NCBI GenBank assembly: GCA_965240325.2
Contig: OZ251226.1
Location: 3,410,001 to 3,474,000 of the forward strand
Direction of reading: 5' to 3'
Source: Rebecca billardiae RCC1528
Taxonomy: Eukaryota; Haptophyta
Length of the DNA stretch: 64,000 bases
Every line of letters begins with the position of its first letter. Positions within the stretch are counted from its first letter, which is position 1. The position numbers were made by a program, and so were the translations under genes. Positions 33,056 to 44,263 of the stretch are shown piece by piece. The notes beneath the pieces were generated by a model. The model saw only the letters and a list, made by a program, of their open reading frames with translations, was not told the DNA's origin and did no database searches.

Positions 33056-34011
33056 ATGGCCACGCTCTCGCCGCCGTTGCGCTCGCCGCGCGGGGCGCCG
33101 AGCCCGCTCGTGCTTCCCTCGCCGTCGCTCACGCCGCGAGCCCTCCTCACCACCGACGCCGCGCACCTCTCCACCGGCGGGCGCGGGCTGCCGCTGCGGC
33201 GCATCGGCTCGCGCCCCTCGTCGCGCCGCTCGTCCATCGGCTCGGGGGGCTCGCGCAAGTCGTCGGCGCACTCGCTGCCGCCGGGGACCGATCCCGGCGC
33301 GTACCCGCTCGCCGCCGCCGCCGCCGCCGCGGCGCACGCGCAGCACCACGCCGAGGGCGCGCGCGAGGAGGACGAGGAGCGCTCGGCGTGCTCTGCCCCG
33401 CCCAGCCCGTCCCCGGTGCGCTCCATCTCGCTCAGATTCGGCGCGCGCGCAGCGCCGGACGGCGGCGCGGCGGCGAGGCCGCCGCCGACGCGCGTGCACC
33501 GCGCCGCGTCCTCCGCCGCGCCGCGCCGCCCGCCCGCGCCCCCCGCGTACACGCGCCCGCCGCCCTCGGCGCCGCCGAGCGGTGAGAGCGCGCCGCCGCC
33601 CGCCTCGCGCTGGGGGCCGGTGGGCGCGGGCGGGATGCGCGACTTGATGGGCGCGGCGCACTCGGGCTCGCGCGGCCGGCCGCTCATGCCGGGCGAGATC
33701 CGCGCGGCGCTCGACGCGCTCAACACGCGCCGCCGCGCCGCCGACAAGCCCGCCGACTGGGTGCCCGCGGTCGCGAGCGCCGCTGTCGGCAGCGGCGTGG
33801 CGGCGGCGCGGCGGCGGCGGCGCGCGGCCTCGGCGGCGGCGGCGCGCAGGCCGACGCCGGCGACAGTCGGCCCGTCGGGCTTCCGCGAGCCGTACGCGCG
33901 CGTCGAGCCGCCGCCGCCGAGCCGCGCGCGCGACGAGCGCTCGTTCATGGCGCCCACCGCCGCGTTTGTCAGCTACGTGGCCGATGCAAAGCCGCGCGAC
34001 GCGCACGCGCA

Positions 34012-34056
<45 letters not shown>

Positions 34057-34798
34057 GTGTTGCGGCCTCGGCTCAGCGTGCGCGGCGACCAGCGCGTACG
34101 CGCGGCCAGTTGCGGCGCGCTGGCCGGCGGCGCCGGCGCAGCCGCACGCGGCGCACGACGCGTCCTTTTCGCCGCCGCCGGGCGCGAGCGCCGCCGGCAG
34201 CGCCTCGTGTGCAGGCGGTGGCGGTGGCGGTGGCGGTGGCGGTGGCGGTGGCGGTGGCGGTGGCGCGCTGCTGCTCGGAGGCGCGCGCGGCAGCACGCTG
34301 CGCTTTGAGCCCGCGTGCGCGGCGGCGGCGCGCGCGGCCGACGCGCCAGCCGCGCCGCGCGGCGCCGGCGCGAGCGCGAGCCGCGGTGCCGCGCCGCGCG
34401 CGCGCCAGCGCCCCGCCTCCGCCGCGCCCACCTCGGCGCCGAGCGTGCGGCGCGCCGCGCGCGCGCCCTCGCCGCCGCGGCTCTCGCTCGGCGCGGCCGC
34501 GGACGGCGACGGCCTCGTCCTCTGCCTCAGGGACCGGCAGCGCGCCGTGCGGGCGGAGCACGCGGCGACGCCGGCTGGGAGCGCGGCGCGGCTCGAGCTG
34601 GAGCTGGCGCTGCGGCGCGAGGGGCTGCTCTTCCTGCTGCCGCGCTCCGCCTCCGGCGTACCCGCGCGCCTCGCCACCGCGCTCTCGCAGCAGCCGCCGC
34701 CGCGCGGCGAGCGCCAAGACGCGTGGGCGGCACCGCCATCGCCATCGGCCTCGTCGCCCCCGGGCGGCGGCTCGGCCCTGGCAGCGCCGTCGTTGTGA
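33056..34798 (+). CDS. Unknown Ser/Pro/Ala-rich, largely disordered protein
   Basis: 580 aa from the ATG at 33056 (MATLSPPLRSPRGAPSPLVL); the frame upstream lacks another ATG. Codon positions show the strong GC3 bias of real genes here. I recognise no family. The N terminus has repeated S/T-P sites and RSxSIGSGGS-like basic/serine patches that could be phosphorylated. A possible structured piece is MPGEIRAALDALNTRRRAADKPADWVP (about 210-240). Polyglycine tracts come from GGC and GGTGGC microsatellites (34019-34050, 34215-34264). The C-terminal part has a helical stretch (SAARLELELALRREGLLFLL). A cytoskeletal or flagellar-associated role is possible but unsupported. Confidence 0.6.
34215..34264 (+). 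repeat. (GGTGGC)n microsatellite encoding polyglycine
   Basis: Eight or so perfect hexamer units, in frame within the disordered protein gene. Confidence 0.92.
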
Positions 34799-35204
34799 TG
34801 ATGAGCGCCCTGATCAGCAGACGCGTACACGGGCGCACGCGCGGCCCGTGGGCGTCAGGGCGTCAGGGCGTGATGCAGACCACGCGGCGAGTCTGAGGAT
34901 TCTGACAAGACAATGATACGACGTACTAGGCGGCCACGGACCGCTGCTCACCGATGAACAACTACTACAACTCACTAAGAATAAGAGACGCATGCACAGC
35001 TTAGGCAGGCGTCTGAGGCGAGATCGACGCCCGCACTGTAACAGTTTACTATGATTTAACGTGCGTACAGTTTCCTAGCCGGCCGGACGGGAAGGTCGCA
35101 CCGGAATCCCCAATCCCTCCGGTCCGGCTGTTCATGACGCACGCCCGCTTGGTGAGTTGGAGAGTCGGACCGCCGCGCGTCTGGGCCGCCCGCGCGAGGG
35201 GCTC
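34799..35204. other. Intergenic region with a dispersed repeat copy
   Basis: About 400 bp between two plus-strand genes. It contains the repeat arm at 34976-35028 followed by taacagtttactatgattta, a string also found near the copy at 19.4 kb. It should include the FtsH promoter. Confidence 0.55.
34976..35028 (+). repeat. Dispersed repeat motif, diverged arm
   Basis: taagaataagagacgcatgc and the following cacagcttaggcaggcg match the hairpin arm, with two insertions (tg after acgca, and gtctgag before gcgagat). Confidence 0.75.
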
Positions 35205-37226
35205 ATGCACGCCGCGCACGCGCTGGCCGCGCTCGCGCTGTCCCTCACGCACGTGCATGGCGTGCGCCCGAGCACCGCGCTCGGCCAGCCGGCCGCGCTG
35301 CCGCGCCACGCGCGCGCCGCCCCGCGGCAGCTCGCCGCGATGAAGGGCGGCGGCGGCGAGGAGGACAAGAAGCGCGGTCTCGCGCGCGTGCTCGTGCCCG
35401 CGGCCGCGCTCGGCGTGGCCGCGGCGGTGCTGCTCGGCTCGGGGAAGGGGCCGTTCGCGCCGGGGGAGGAGCCCACGACGATCCCGTTCTCGCAGCTCCA
35501 GCGCGAGCTCAAGGCCGGCGAGGTCGCGGGCGCGGTCTTCTCGTCGAGCGAGCGCGAGCTGCTGCTGCGCACGGTCGGCGGCGAGCAGCAGCGGGTGTCG
35601 ATCTTCCCGAGCGCGCAGCAGCCGATCGCGGAGGCGCTGATGGCGAGGGACGTGCCCTTCTCCGTCGCGCCCGCGCCCGGCAAGAGCAGGGCCCTCGAGT
35701 TCGTGCTGATCGCGCTCAACGTCGCGCTGCCCGCCGGGCTGCTCTGGCTGCTGCTGAGCGGCCGCGCGGGCGGCGGCGGCGGCCTCGGCATGCTCAGCCA
35801 GATGGGGCGCTCCAAGTCGGAGCTGCAGCTCGAGCCGGACACGGGCGTCACCTTCGCCGACGTCGCCGGCTGCGACGGCGCCAAGCTCGAGCTGCGCGAG
35901 GTCGTCGAGTTCCTCGCCATGCCCGCCAAGTTTGCAAAGGTGGGCGCGCGCACGCCGCGCGGCGTGATCATGGAGGGCCCGCCCGGCACGGGCAAGACGC
36001 TGCTGGCGCGCGCGGTGGCGGGCGAGGCGGGCGTGCCGTTCATCTCGGCGTCGGGCTCGGAGTTCGTCGAGATGTTCGTCGGCGTGGGCGCCTCGCGCAT
36101 CCGCAGCCTCTTCGCCAAGGCGAAGGGCGCCGCGCCGTGCATCGTCTTCATCGACGAGATCGACGCGATCGGCAAGTCGCGCGGCGGCGGCGGGCCGGGC
36201 GGCGGCGCCAACGACGAGCGCGAGCAGACGCTCAACCAGATCCTGACGGAGATGGACGGGTTCGAGAAGGACACGGGCGTGGTGGTGGTCGCCGCGACCA
36301 ACCGCGCCGACGTGCTCGACGCCGCGCTGCTCCGCCCCGGCCGCTTCGACCGGCGCGTGCCCGTCGACCTGCCCGACCGCGCGGGGCGCGCCTCCATCCT
36401 GGGTGTGCACGCGGCAGACAAGCCGCTCGCGCCCGACGTCTCGCTCGACGCGATCGCGGCGCGCACGACGGGGTTCAGCGGCGCGTCGCTGGCGAACCTG
36501 CTCAACGAGGCGGCGATCGTCACCGCGCGCCGCGACAAGGCCCAGATCTCGATGAGCGAGGTCGAGTACGCGCTCGACCGGCTGACGGTCGGGCTGGAGA
36601 AGTCGACGGGGATGAGCTCGCGCGCGCGCAAGGCGCTGGTGGCGTACCACGAGGCGGGGCACGCGGTGATGGGCGCGCTCACGCCGGGGTTCGACCGGGT
36701 GGGCAAGGTGACGATCGTGCCGCGCACCAACGGCGCGGGCGGCTTCACCCTCTTCGTCCCCTCCGAGGAGCAGCAGGAGTCCGGGCTGTACTCGCGCCGC
36801 TACCTGGAGGCGCAGCTGGCGGTCGCGCTCGGCGGGCGCGTGGCGGAGGAGCTCGTGTTCGGCAGGATGGAGGTGACGACGGGCGCGTCGAGCGACCTGC
36901 AGCGCGTGGCCGACGTGGCGCGGCGGATGGTGACGCAGTGGGGCTTCGCCTCCGACGCGCTCGGCCCGACCGCGTGGGAGGGGCCGCAGGGCACGGGCTT
37001 CAACAGCCCGCAGATGGCGTCCGAGGCCACGCAGGCGCGCATCGACGCAGAGGTGCGCGCCGTCGTGGCGCAGGCGTACGCTGTGGTGAACGCGACGCTC
37101 ACGGCGAACCGCGCGCTGCTCGACGAGCTCGCGGAGCAGCTGATCGAGCGGGAGACGATCGGCTTCGACGAGCTGCAGCAGCTCGTCGACAAGCACGGCG
37201 CACAGCTCAACTCGCCCGCGGCGTGA
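35205..37226 (+). CDS. ftsH: FtsH-type ATP-dependent zinc metalloprotease, probably plastid
   Basis: 673 aa, no intron. The start at 35205 gives a hydrophobic signal-like leader ([19 protein letters not shown]). It is followed by a basic, hydroxylated stretch to about residue 60, the bipartite pattern expected for secondary plastids. The FtsH extracellular-type domain ([20 protein letters not shown]) is flanked by two membrane segments, at about residues 61-78 and 165-185. The AAA domain has Walker A GPPGTGKT (about 258-265), Walker B VFIDEID and the second region of homology [20 protein letters not shown]. The protease site HEAGH is at 482-486, with a later acidic ligand in [11 protein letters not shown]. 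FtsH hexamers degrade damaged membrane proteins, notably photosystem II D1 in thylakoids. All catalytic motifs are intact, and length is normal for the family plus a leader. Confidence 0.95.
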   Translation: MHAAHALAALALSLTHVHGVRPSTALGQPAALPRHARAAPRQLAAMKGGGGEEDKKRGLARVLVPAAALGVAAAVLLGSGKGPFAPGEEPTTIPFSQLQRELKAGEVAGAVFSSSERELLLRTVGGEQQRVSIFPSAQQPIAEALMARDVPFSVAPAPGKSRALEFVLIALNVALPAGLLWLLLSGRAGGGGGLGMLSQMGRSKSELQLEPDTGVTFADVAGCDGAKLELREVVEFLAMPAKFAKVGARTPRGVIMEGPPGTGKTLLARAVAGEAGVPFISASGSEFVEMFVGVGASRIRSLFAKAKGAAPCIVFIDEIDAIGKSRGGGGPGGGANDEREQTLNQILTEMDGFEKDTGVVVVAATNRADVLDAALLRPGRFDRRVPVDLPDRAGRASILGVHAADKPLAPDVSLDAIAARTTGFSGASLANLLNEAAIVTARRDKAQISMSEVEYALDRLTVGLEKSTGMSSRARKALVAYHEAGHAVMGALTPGFDRVGKVTIVPRTNGAGGFTLFVPSEEQQESGLYSRRYLEAQLAVALGGRVAEELVFGRMEVTTGASSDLQRVADVARRMVTQWGFASDALGPTAWEGPQGTGFNSPQMASEATQARIDAEVRAVVAQAYAVVNATLTANRALLDELAEQLIERETIGFDELQQLVDKHGAQLNSPAA

Positions 37227-37949
37227 GGAGCGCGCAGGAGCGGATGCACACTCATGCACAGCCGTGGCCTCAGCGCGGCGCGCCGGGCCGTGCGGCCGCG
37301 AGCATCCGCGCCGCATCCGCCCGCCTCCGGCGAGCCACGCCGCGCGCACCGCTCACTGCTGCCCAGGCCTGCCGTCGGATCATCATCCGGACGCGACGCC
37401 CCGCGGCGGCGGCATGCACTGGGCACGGCATCCGCCCGGAACTGTGACGACGACGTCTGGCGACGTCTATCGTCTCGTCGTCGGATGAATATCGCGCGCA
37501 CTCTGACAGAGCGCAGCCGATGACGACGGCGAATCGGAATTCGTCAGCGCATATATCACCGCGCTTCGTCTGCGCAAATAGCGGCGCAGACGAATCATCA
37601 GAATACATCAGCAGCAGTCATCAGCGTGAGCGTGACACGCCGTGACGGGCGTGACTGCTGAGCGCCGTTGCGGCACATACAGCGAGACGGCCTGATGACG
37701 CCTGACGGAGAGAGTGACGGCTGTGAGTGTGACGGTGACGGTCACACGGAGCGCGCCCGCAGCCATCGGCCAGTGCTGTGGCCGGGCCGAGTGCGCAGCC
37801 TGCGCTGCGCTGGCCGCTCGACTACATTGCCATATGGCGGCTGCCGGCGAGCGCGTGCGCGAGCGGCCGTGCGCTGCCTCAGCCGGGCCCTCCCGCTCCG
37901 AGGGTGAGCGTGCGCCTCAGCCGGGCCTCAGCCGGGCCTCAGCCGGGCC
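37227..37949. other. Intergenic region between convergent genes
   Basis: About 720 bp with no gene. An 11-bp tandem repeat (gcctcagccgg, about four copies, 37914-37960) runs into the last codons of the SET-like gene. Confidence 0.55.
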
Positions 37950-37960
37950 TCAGCCGGGCA
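37914..37960. repeat. 11-bp tandem repeat at the 3' end of the SET-like gene
   Basis: About four head-to-tail gcctcagccgg units. The last overlaps the stop codon region of the minus-strand gene, so repeat length could alter its C terminus. Confidence 0.8.
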
Positions 37961-39548
37961 CGATCTCGTCCGGGTCGACCGGTCGGTCGAGGTTGAGCTC
38001 GCGCAGCCTGCGCTCCTGGTAGTACTCCTTGCTCGGGTTGAGCTCGCGCTCGGCGCGGAACCACGCGAGCGTGTCGCGCAGCGCCGCGCGCTCGGCGATG
38101 CGCAGCTGCGCCATCCGCGCGGCGCGCGAGCCGTCCGCGGCCGCGGCCGCGGCCGCGTCGGCGTCGTCGTCGCCGCGGATGGCGCCGAGCGCGGCCTCAC
38201 ACGTGGCGATCGTGCGGTCGATGGCCGCGTCCTCGTTGTTGGGCGAGAAGGGCTGGTCCAGGTGGTACTCCCAGCAGTCGTTGAGGAACACCGCCTCGAG
38301 GATGAACGCGTCCGCCCCTGCGCAGCCCAGCCCGGCACACCACACCCCAGCCGCAGCACACGCAGGCGCACCGCAGCTCATCAGGCGGGGCCGGCGCGCG
38401 CCCAGCGGAGGCGGGGCGCGGGCAGGCGCGGAGGGCGGCGCGGAGGGCGGCGGCGGCGCACCCTCGAGCGCCACGACGCGCATGTACTTGAGCAGGTCGT
38501 CCCGGCTCAGCTTGCCCGCGCGCAGCGTCCACAGCTGCGAGGCCGACAGCCCCGCCCCCTGCAGCACGGCGCCCTTGTCCTCGGCCAGCGGGTCTGCCGC
38601 CTCCACGCGCAGCCGCAGCTCGCACTCGGCAGGCACGCGCTCGGGGAGGAGGCCCTGCGCCTCGAGGAGCTCGGAGGGGGTCGCGTCGATGCCGATGGCG
38701 AGCGCGTCGCCGCTGATCGCCCCCTCCTTCGCGAGCAGCACCGCCGCCGCCGTCTTGGGCCCGAAGAGGCCGCCCCCCTGCCTGCGCGCCACCTCGACGC
38801 GCCCTGCGGCCGCGCCGCCCAGCACGCGCCCCACCTCTGAGAGGCCGGGCACGAGGGCGAGCGCGTCGTCGAGCCGGACGGCGCGGGAGAGGGCGATGGC
38901 GTACGCCCAGCGGAAGCGCTCCGCGCTGAACACCTCCGCGGGGAACAGGTCGGGCGCCGCGCCGAACGCGCTCTGCTGCAGCCACGCAAAGTCCGCCTCC
39001 ACCGCGGCCACCGACGCGCTGAACGGGAGCGTCGTCGACTCGGCGAGCTCGCGCTGCTCGTCGGCGGACCAGAGGAGCGGCAGGTCGAGCTCGGCCGAGC
39101 CCGGCTGCGGCAGCGCCGCGACGTACCCCGCGAGCCGCGAGTCCCCCTGCAGGAACAGCTCGTGCAGCAGCGCGAGCGCGATGGCGGCGTGCTCGCCCGC
39201 CTCCATCGGCCAGCCGTCGATGAACGAGCCGACGACGTTGGCGCGGAGGGACTGCTCGCTCAGGTGCAGCTCGGCGGGCACGCTGAGCAACGTCTCGCCC
39301 GGCCGCACGTCGCGCGCGCACACCAGCCGCCCGTCCGCCTCGCGCGCGCTCAGCGCCGCCGTGTCGACGCCCTTGGCCTGCAGGAAGGCCAGACACCCGC
39401 CCGACGCCCCGCCCGCGCCGGAGAGCGAGGGGGCGGCGCGCGCGGCGCGCCGCGCCGCGCCGAGGCGGGAGCGCGGCGCATCGAGCCGGAGCGCCGAGGC
39501 CGAGGCGCTCAAGGCCGCCACCAGCGCCAGCGCGGCGCACGCGCGCAT
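37950..39548 (-). CDS. Rubisco-LSMT-like SET-domain protein
   Basis: Predicted exons 39548-38462 and 38317-37950 give 484 aa. The 144-bp intron is a multiple of three and leaves the frame open, but splicing it restores VVALEGADAFILEAVFLND, a typical continuous LSMT-family segment. The N terminus is a hydrophobic leader (MRACAALALVAALSASASAL), consistent with plastid or secretory entry. The SET-like region carries LVCARDVRPGETLLSVPAEL, AALPQPGS and FSAERFRWAYAIALSRAV. The usual asparagine-histidine pseudoknot motif and the catalytic-tyrosine motif are not recognisable; where they are expected the protein reads LVPGLSEVG and GIDATPSELLEAQGLLP. The C-terminal part (DAFILEAVFLNDCWEYHLDQ onward) resembles the Rubisco LSMT substrate-binding domain. 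Methyltransferase activity is therefore doubtful, and a scaffold role (compare PTAC14-type proteins) is possible. Confidence 0.75.
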   Translation of the reverse strand: MRACAALALVAALSASASALRLDAPRSRLGAARRAARAAPSLSGAGGASGGCLAFLQAKGVDTAALSAREADGRLVCARDVRPGETLLSVPAELHLSEQSLRANVVGSFIDGWPMEAGEHAAIALALLHELFLQGDSRLAGYVAALPQPGSAELDLPLLWSADEQRELAESTTLPFSASVAAVEADFAWLQQSAFGAAPDLFPAEVFSAERFRWAYAIALSRAVRLDDALALVPGLSEVGRVLGGAAAGRVEVARRQGGGLFGPKTAAAVLLAKEGAISGDALAIGIDATPSELLEAQGLLPERVPAECELRLRVEAADPLAEDKGAVLQGAGLSASQLWTLRAGKLSRDDLLKYMRVVALEGAPPPPSAPPSAPARAPPPLGARRPRLMSCGAPACAAAGVWCAGLGCAGADAFILEAVFLNDCWEYHLDQPFSPNNEDAAIDRTIATCEAALGAIRGDDDADAAAAAAADGSRAARMAQLRIAERAALRDTLAWFRAERELNPSKEYYQERRLRELNLDRPVDPDEIVPG

Positions 39549-40033
39549 CGCGTGCCCACGAGCAGGCGGCGGCGTGGCCGACGATGATCGACGCCGATGA
39601 TGAATGACGCTGCTATGTGCGACCGGGTGACCGACGCTGACTCCCGGACCGGCCGGAGACGGGGCCCCGCGCAGGCGAGCACGCGCATGCATTCGTCTAC
39701 GGTCCGTATGATACAGTCAGTACTGGTAGTGCGCGACTCATTCTCCGACGGCGCTCAGTGGTCGGTCAGGGGCAGACGGTCCGCTAGCAGACTCCCGCTC
39801 CGCGAAGCTGCTACGCTGACGATAATGCTGCCTGTCATTGCTGGACGGACTCTGCAGAGACAGATCATATGACCATCAGCGCCGCCGCGGCGCCGCCCGT
39901 GCCATCGCACGCCGACCGTGCGACCACTGCGACCGTGCACCTCGGCACGCGCTGCCCGGCTGCCTCGGTGAGGGGCATGCGTGCAGAGCTGCTGCCAGCG
40001 TGCACAACCCAGGGCCAGCGCGCAGGCGGCCGC
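39549..40033. other. Intergenic region
   Basis: About 485 bp between two minus-strand genes: SART1 terminates here and the SET-like gene is transcribed away from it. No gene or clear repeat is seen. Confidence 0.5.
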
Positions 40034-41465
40034 TCACTGCCAGGGTCCGACCGGCTTGCGCTTCTTCCGGGGGCGGCCGCCCTCCTGCTGCGCGCCCTCG
40101 ACGGCGGCGGCGGCGATGAGCTCCTCGCGCACGGCGTTGGCGCCGCTCAGCACGACGTACGCCTGTGCACGCACGCACGCACGCACGCACGCACACGCAC
40201 GCACGCACGCACGCACACGCACACGCACGCACGCACGCACACGCACACGCACGCACGCACGCACACGCACACGCACGCACGCACGCACACGCGCACGCAC
40301 ACGCACACGCGCACGCGCGGCACGGGGGCAGTAAGAGCGCGCGCGCATTGCGCGTGGCCCCGCGCGGCCGCGCCCTCGGTGGCTGGTGCCGCCGGCGCGC
40401 ACCTCGTGCGTCTTCTCCTGCACCTTTGCGAGCGTGCCCATCATCGCGAGCGGCGTGTCCTGGTTGGCGGCCTTGGCGATGCGCTGCTCCTCCTCGTACT
40501 TGCGCATGCGCTTCTCGAGCTTCTTGCGGCCTGCGCACACACAGCGCAGGGGGAGGGGCGGCGCGTGAGCACGGGGACGCCGCCGCGCTGCGTGCAGCAC
40601 GCACCCACACACACACAGACACGCACCGGGCCCGAAGCCGTGGAACTTGTAGCACTGGCGGCGGAACGCCTCCTTGGCGGTCATCGGCCGCCCGTACTCG
40701 TCGAGGTACTGCAGCTGCACGCGCTCGCCCAGCGCCTCGTCGTCGCCCTCGCGCAGGTGCATGCCCGAGCCCTTCAGGTCGTTCGCACGCCCGACCGCCC
40801 CGTCGAGCTGGCCGCCGCCGCCGCCGATCATCCCGCGCGAGCGCGCGAGGTCGAGCGCGGCGGCCACGCCCCCGGCCGCGTTGTGCCGCTCGACGAGGAA
40901 GGCGTCCTCCTCCTCGGACTCGTCGTCCTCCTCCTCGCCCTCGGCCTCGGCCTCCTCGCCGGCCCCGTGTGCCGCCGCCTCGCGCATCTCCTCGTCGCCC
41001 GAGCCCTCCGCGCCGCGCGCGCGCTCCTGCGCCGGGGCGGCGCCGCTCGGGTTGGCCGGCCGCTTGCCCGGCGCGCCGGCGCGCGCGCGCCGTGCCGCCT
41101 CGCCCTCGCCGGCGGCGCGCTGCTTGCGCTCGGCCGTGGCGAGGCGCAGCCGCTCGGACGGGAGCTGCGAGTCCACCGCCGTGCGCCCCGCGAGCCCGCC
41201 GAGAAACTCGCTCGCCTCCGTGAAGACAACCGACTCAGCCTCCGCGCCCGCGCCCGCGCCCGGCGCAGCGCTGCCGTCCGCGCCGCTGCCGGCGGCGGCG
41301 GGCCGCGCGGCGGCGCCCGCGCGGCCGAGCACCTGCTGTGTGGGCTGGGCCGAGGCGGAGACGCCCATCGAGCCCTCCGCCTCGTCCGCATGGCCCATCT
41401 GCGCGTCGCCGTCGCCGTCCTCCGCGCGCGCGCGCCGCTGCAGCAGGCTGGCGGCCACAGCCGCA

Positions 41466-41506
<41 letters not shown>

Positions 41507-43054
41507 CGCCGGCGGCGGCGGCGCGGCGAGGCGGCGCACGCGCGCGAGTGCGCTGTACAGCTCGGCGTCCACCTCGGCATTCTCCTCCTCCTCCTCCCCG
41601 CCCGCCGCGCCGTGCGCGTCCAGCCCGCTCGCGCGCGGCTGCGGCTTGGCCAGCGCAGCCTGCAGCGCCGCGAGGCGCGCGCCCGCGTCGCGCGGCGCGG
41701 CGCGCGGCGGCGGCGGCGGCATGTCGGGTGGCGGCACGTCGGGTGCGCCGGCGGGCTCGGGCTGGCCGAGGAGCACCGAGCGCGCCGCCTCGTTCGCCGA
41801 GGCGAGCGCACGCTCATACCGCCCCGCCCGCTCGCTCGCGCGCTCCCCGTCCGCCGCCTGCAGCCTGTGCGCGCGCTCGGAGCGCTGCGCGGCGCTGCCG
41901 TGGTCGCGGCAGCCGCCGTCCGCGCCCCGCTGCGCGCCGGCCGCCGCGCCGTCCGGCTGCAGCTCGAGGAGCTCGGCTGCGAGAGCGCCCTCCTTCTTCT
42001 TCTTGCGCAGCTTCTTCTGCTTGCCGCCCGCCCGCGAGCGGAACGCCGCCTCCCTCGCCTCCACCTCCGCGCGGCTCTCGTAGTCGCCGCCTCCGCCTCC
42101 GCCGCCGCCTCCGCCTCCGCCTCCGCCTCCGCCCGTCTGCAGCCCGCTGTGCAGCCCGCTGGGGCCGAGCCCGCCGTCCTCGTCAGCGCGCCAGCCGGGG
42201 GCGGCGCTGTAGGCGGAGAGGTCGTACGCGCTCTTGCCGTCGGCCTTGGCGGCGAGGCGCGAGCGCACCGCCTCCTCCCTGCGCATCCGCTCCGCGTCGT
42301 GCCCGCCGCCCGCGTCCAGCGTGAGCCCCTTCCTGCCCGGCTGCTCGTCGTACTTGTGCAGCAGCGAGCGGCGGTCTCCGAACTCGTCCACCTCGCGCGA
42401 GAGGCCGCCGACGAGGGCGTCCTCGCGCGCGCGGGTGCGCCGCCAGTCCTCGGACATGTTGACGTTCTCGAGCGTGTCCTCGCCATCCTCGAGCACGCCG
42501 CGGTCCTCCAGCGTCAGCACCACCTCCTGGCCGCGCCCGAACTCGGTCGCCTCGTGCGCCACGCGCATGCCGTCTAGCTCCGCAGACGCAGCGGCCGCGG
42601 CGAGCTCGTCCTGCTCGGCGAAGCGCGCGTCGAGGGCGCGCGCGCCGGCGGCGCCGGCGGCGCCGCCGCCACCCTTCGGCCCCGCGCCCTTGCCGCCCGC
42701 GCGCGGCTGCCCCGCCGCGCGCCGCTCCTTCTTGCGCTGCGCGGCCGCCTGCTCGCGCGTGAGCTGCTGCACGCGCGAGTGCTGCACCCAGCCGAGCGCA
42801 GAGTCGTCGGGGAGCTCGGCGGCGAGCTGCTCGCCGAGCGACTTGCCGCCAAGCTTCTCGTGCAGCGTGCGCTTCCGCTTCGCGTCCTCGAGCTTCGCGC
42901 GCAGCGCCTCCGCGTCCGCCGCCTTGGCGTTCGCGGCCGCCTGCTGCTCGGCCGCCTTCTTGTCCTCGCCGCTCGTGTCGCGCAGCGGCTTGAGGCCGAG
43001 CTTCTCGCGCAGCCGGTTGGTCTCCTCGATCGAGAGCGCGATCTCCTCCGACAT
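40034..43054 (-). CDS. SART1: SART1 / Snu66-like U4/U6.U5 tri-snRNP protein
   Basis: Predicted exons 43054-40627, 40530-40403 and 40162-40034 give 894 aa. The N terminus ([18 protein letters not shown]) and coiled basic/acidic region are characteristic of SART1. So are [39 protein letters not shown] and LLHKYDE. The spliced C terminus restores [38 protein letters not shown] and a basic tail. SART1 (Snu66 in yeast) is a scaffold of the tri-snRNP needed to assemble and activate the spliceosome. The central part carries long acidic, polyglycine and Ala-rich insertions. Intron 1 (96 bp) contains a GTGT run; intron 2 (240 bp) is almost wholly a GTGC-type microsatellite. The gene is head-to-head with the thioesterase gene, with about 190 bp between starts. 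Confidence 0.92.
40170..40318. repeat. (GCAC)n/(GCACAC)n microsatellite in SART1 intron 2
   Basis: About 150 bp of alternating gcac, acac and gcgc units on the plus strand. It occupies most of the intron between the predicted donor at 40402 and acceptor at 40163. It is an alternating purine-pyrimidine tract with Z-DNA potential. Confidence 0.92.
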
Positions 43055-43247
43055 GGCGCGCGGTCAAGCGGGCCGCCCTCGCGCCAGCGCTGCACGGTGT
43101 GCCGAGGACGTCCGCGCCAAGGGGCGGAGGCTGGCCGATGGAGCCGCTCTTGATCACTCTGGTGAGCAGCGGCGCGCGCGAGCCCAGCTCAGTTCAGAGT
43201 CTGGGTAGACGTCTCGACCCGGACTGCCGCACAGCACGCACTTGTCG
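43055..43247. promoter_or_regulatory. Putative bidirectional promoter (SART1 / thioesterase)
   Basis: 193 bp separate the divergent start codons. No specific element is recognised. Confidence 0.4.
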
Positions 43248-44263
43248 ATGCGACGATCGGGCGCGGCCATCGCCCTGCTCGCGTGCGTGCTCCCGTGCGC
43301 AGCGCCCGTCGAGCACGTCGTCCGTCTGAGCGGCCCGTCCCGCGGCTCCATCGGCATGTCCGCCGCCGCCCGCCCCGCGCGCGTCATCTTCATGCACGGC
43401 CTCGGCGACACGCCCGCCGGCTGGCGCGGCGAGCTCACGCACGCGTTCAGGGAGCGTCTGCCGCACGTGCAGTGGAGCCTGCCCGAGGCGCCGCAGGCGC
43501 CGGTGACGTGCAACGGCGGGATGGTGATGACGTCGTGGATGGACCTGCACGCCATCCCCGTCGACGCCAGCGCGTACGACGACGAGCCCACCCTCGACTC
43601 CTCCGTCCGGCTCGTGCACGCTGAGATTGATCGCGCGCGCGAGAGCGGCGTGCCCGCCGAGCGCATCGTCGTCGGCGGGTTCAGCCAGGGCGGCGCGATG
43701 GCGTGGCTCGCGACGCTGCGCTACCCGCATCGCCTCGCCGGCTGCGCCATGTTCAGCGGCTGGGCGCCCCTCGCGAGCAAGCTCGACATCGCCTCGAGCG
43801 CCAACGGCAAGACGGTGCGCGCTGCCGCTGCAGCTGCGGCCGCTGCTGCTGCTGCTGCGCACGCAGACAGACACACAGGCAGACACACAGGCAGGTAGAC
43901 ACACAGGCAGGCAGGCAGGCAGGCAGGCAGACAGGCAGACAGACGCGCTGCACGCACGGGCGCGCCGCGCCGCGCGCGCGCGCGCCTCACGCGCCGCCGC
44001 CCTCCCGTGGCGCGCTGCCTGCGCCCCTGCGCCCCTGCGCCCCTGCGCCCCTGCGCCCCTGCGCCCCCCACCAGCCCTTCTTCCTCGGGCACGGCACGGC
44101 GGACGGCGTGGTGCTGCCCGAGTGCTCGCGCAAGGCGCACGCGGCGCTCACCAACGCGGACGCGCCCGTGCGGCTCGAGCTGTACCCCAACATGGCGCAC
44201 TCCTCGTGCGCCAAGGAGATGGCGGACCTCGGCGACTTCCTCGAGGAGGTGCTGCCGCCCTGA
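43248..44263 (+). CDS. Acyl-protein thioesterase / carboxylesterase (APT/LYPLA family)
   Basis: Predicted exons 43248-43814 and 44075-44263, 251 aa. A hydrophobic leader (MRRSGAAIALLACVLPCAA) precedes the alpha/beta-hydrolase fold, which begins at RVIFMHGLGDTPAGW. The catalytic triad is visible: Ser in VVGGFSQGGAMAW, Asp in HGTADGVVLPE (exon 2) and His in YPNMAHSSC. This family removes palmitoyl groups from proteins or hydrolyses lysophospholipids. Cytosolic members lack a leader, so this one may enter the secretory pathway or plastid; an internal Met (MSAAARPARVIFMHG) could give a cytosolic form. The 260-bp intron is filled with CAGA/CAGG and CTGCGCCC tandem repeats. Without splicing, the frame ends at 43898 before the Asp and His. 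Confidence 0.9.
43863..44070. repeat. Tandem repeats within the thioesterase intron
   Basis: A CAGGCAGACACA-type tract (about 43863-43950) is followed, after a GC-rich stretch, by about six copies of a ctgcgccc-like unit (44025-44070) immediately before the acceptor. Confidence 0.88.

Noticed and set aside
39597-39872. A small frame beside the SET-like gene
   Set aside because: No motif and no coding bias. It is most likely 5' flanking DNA.
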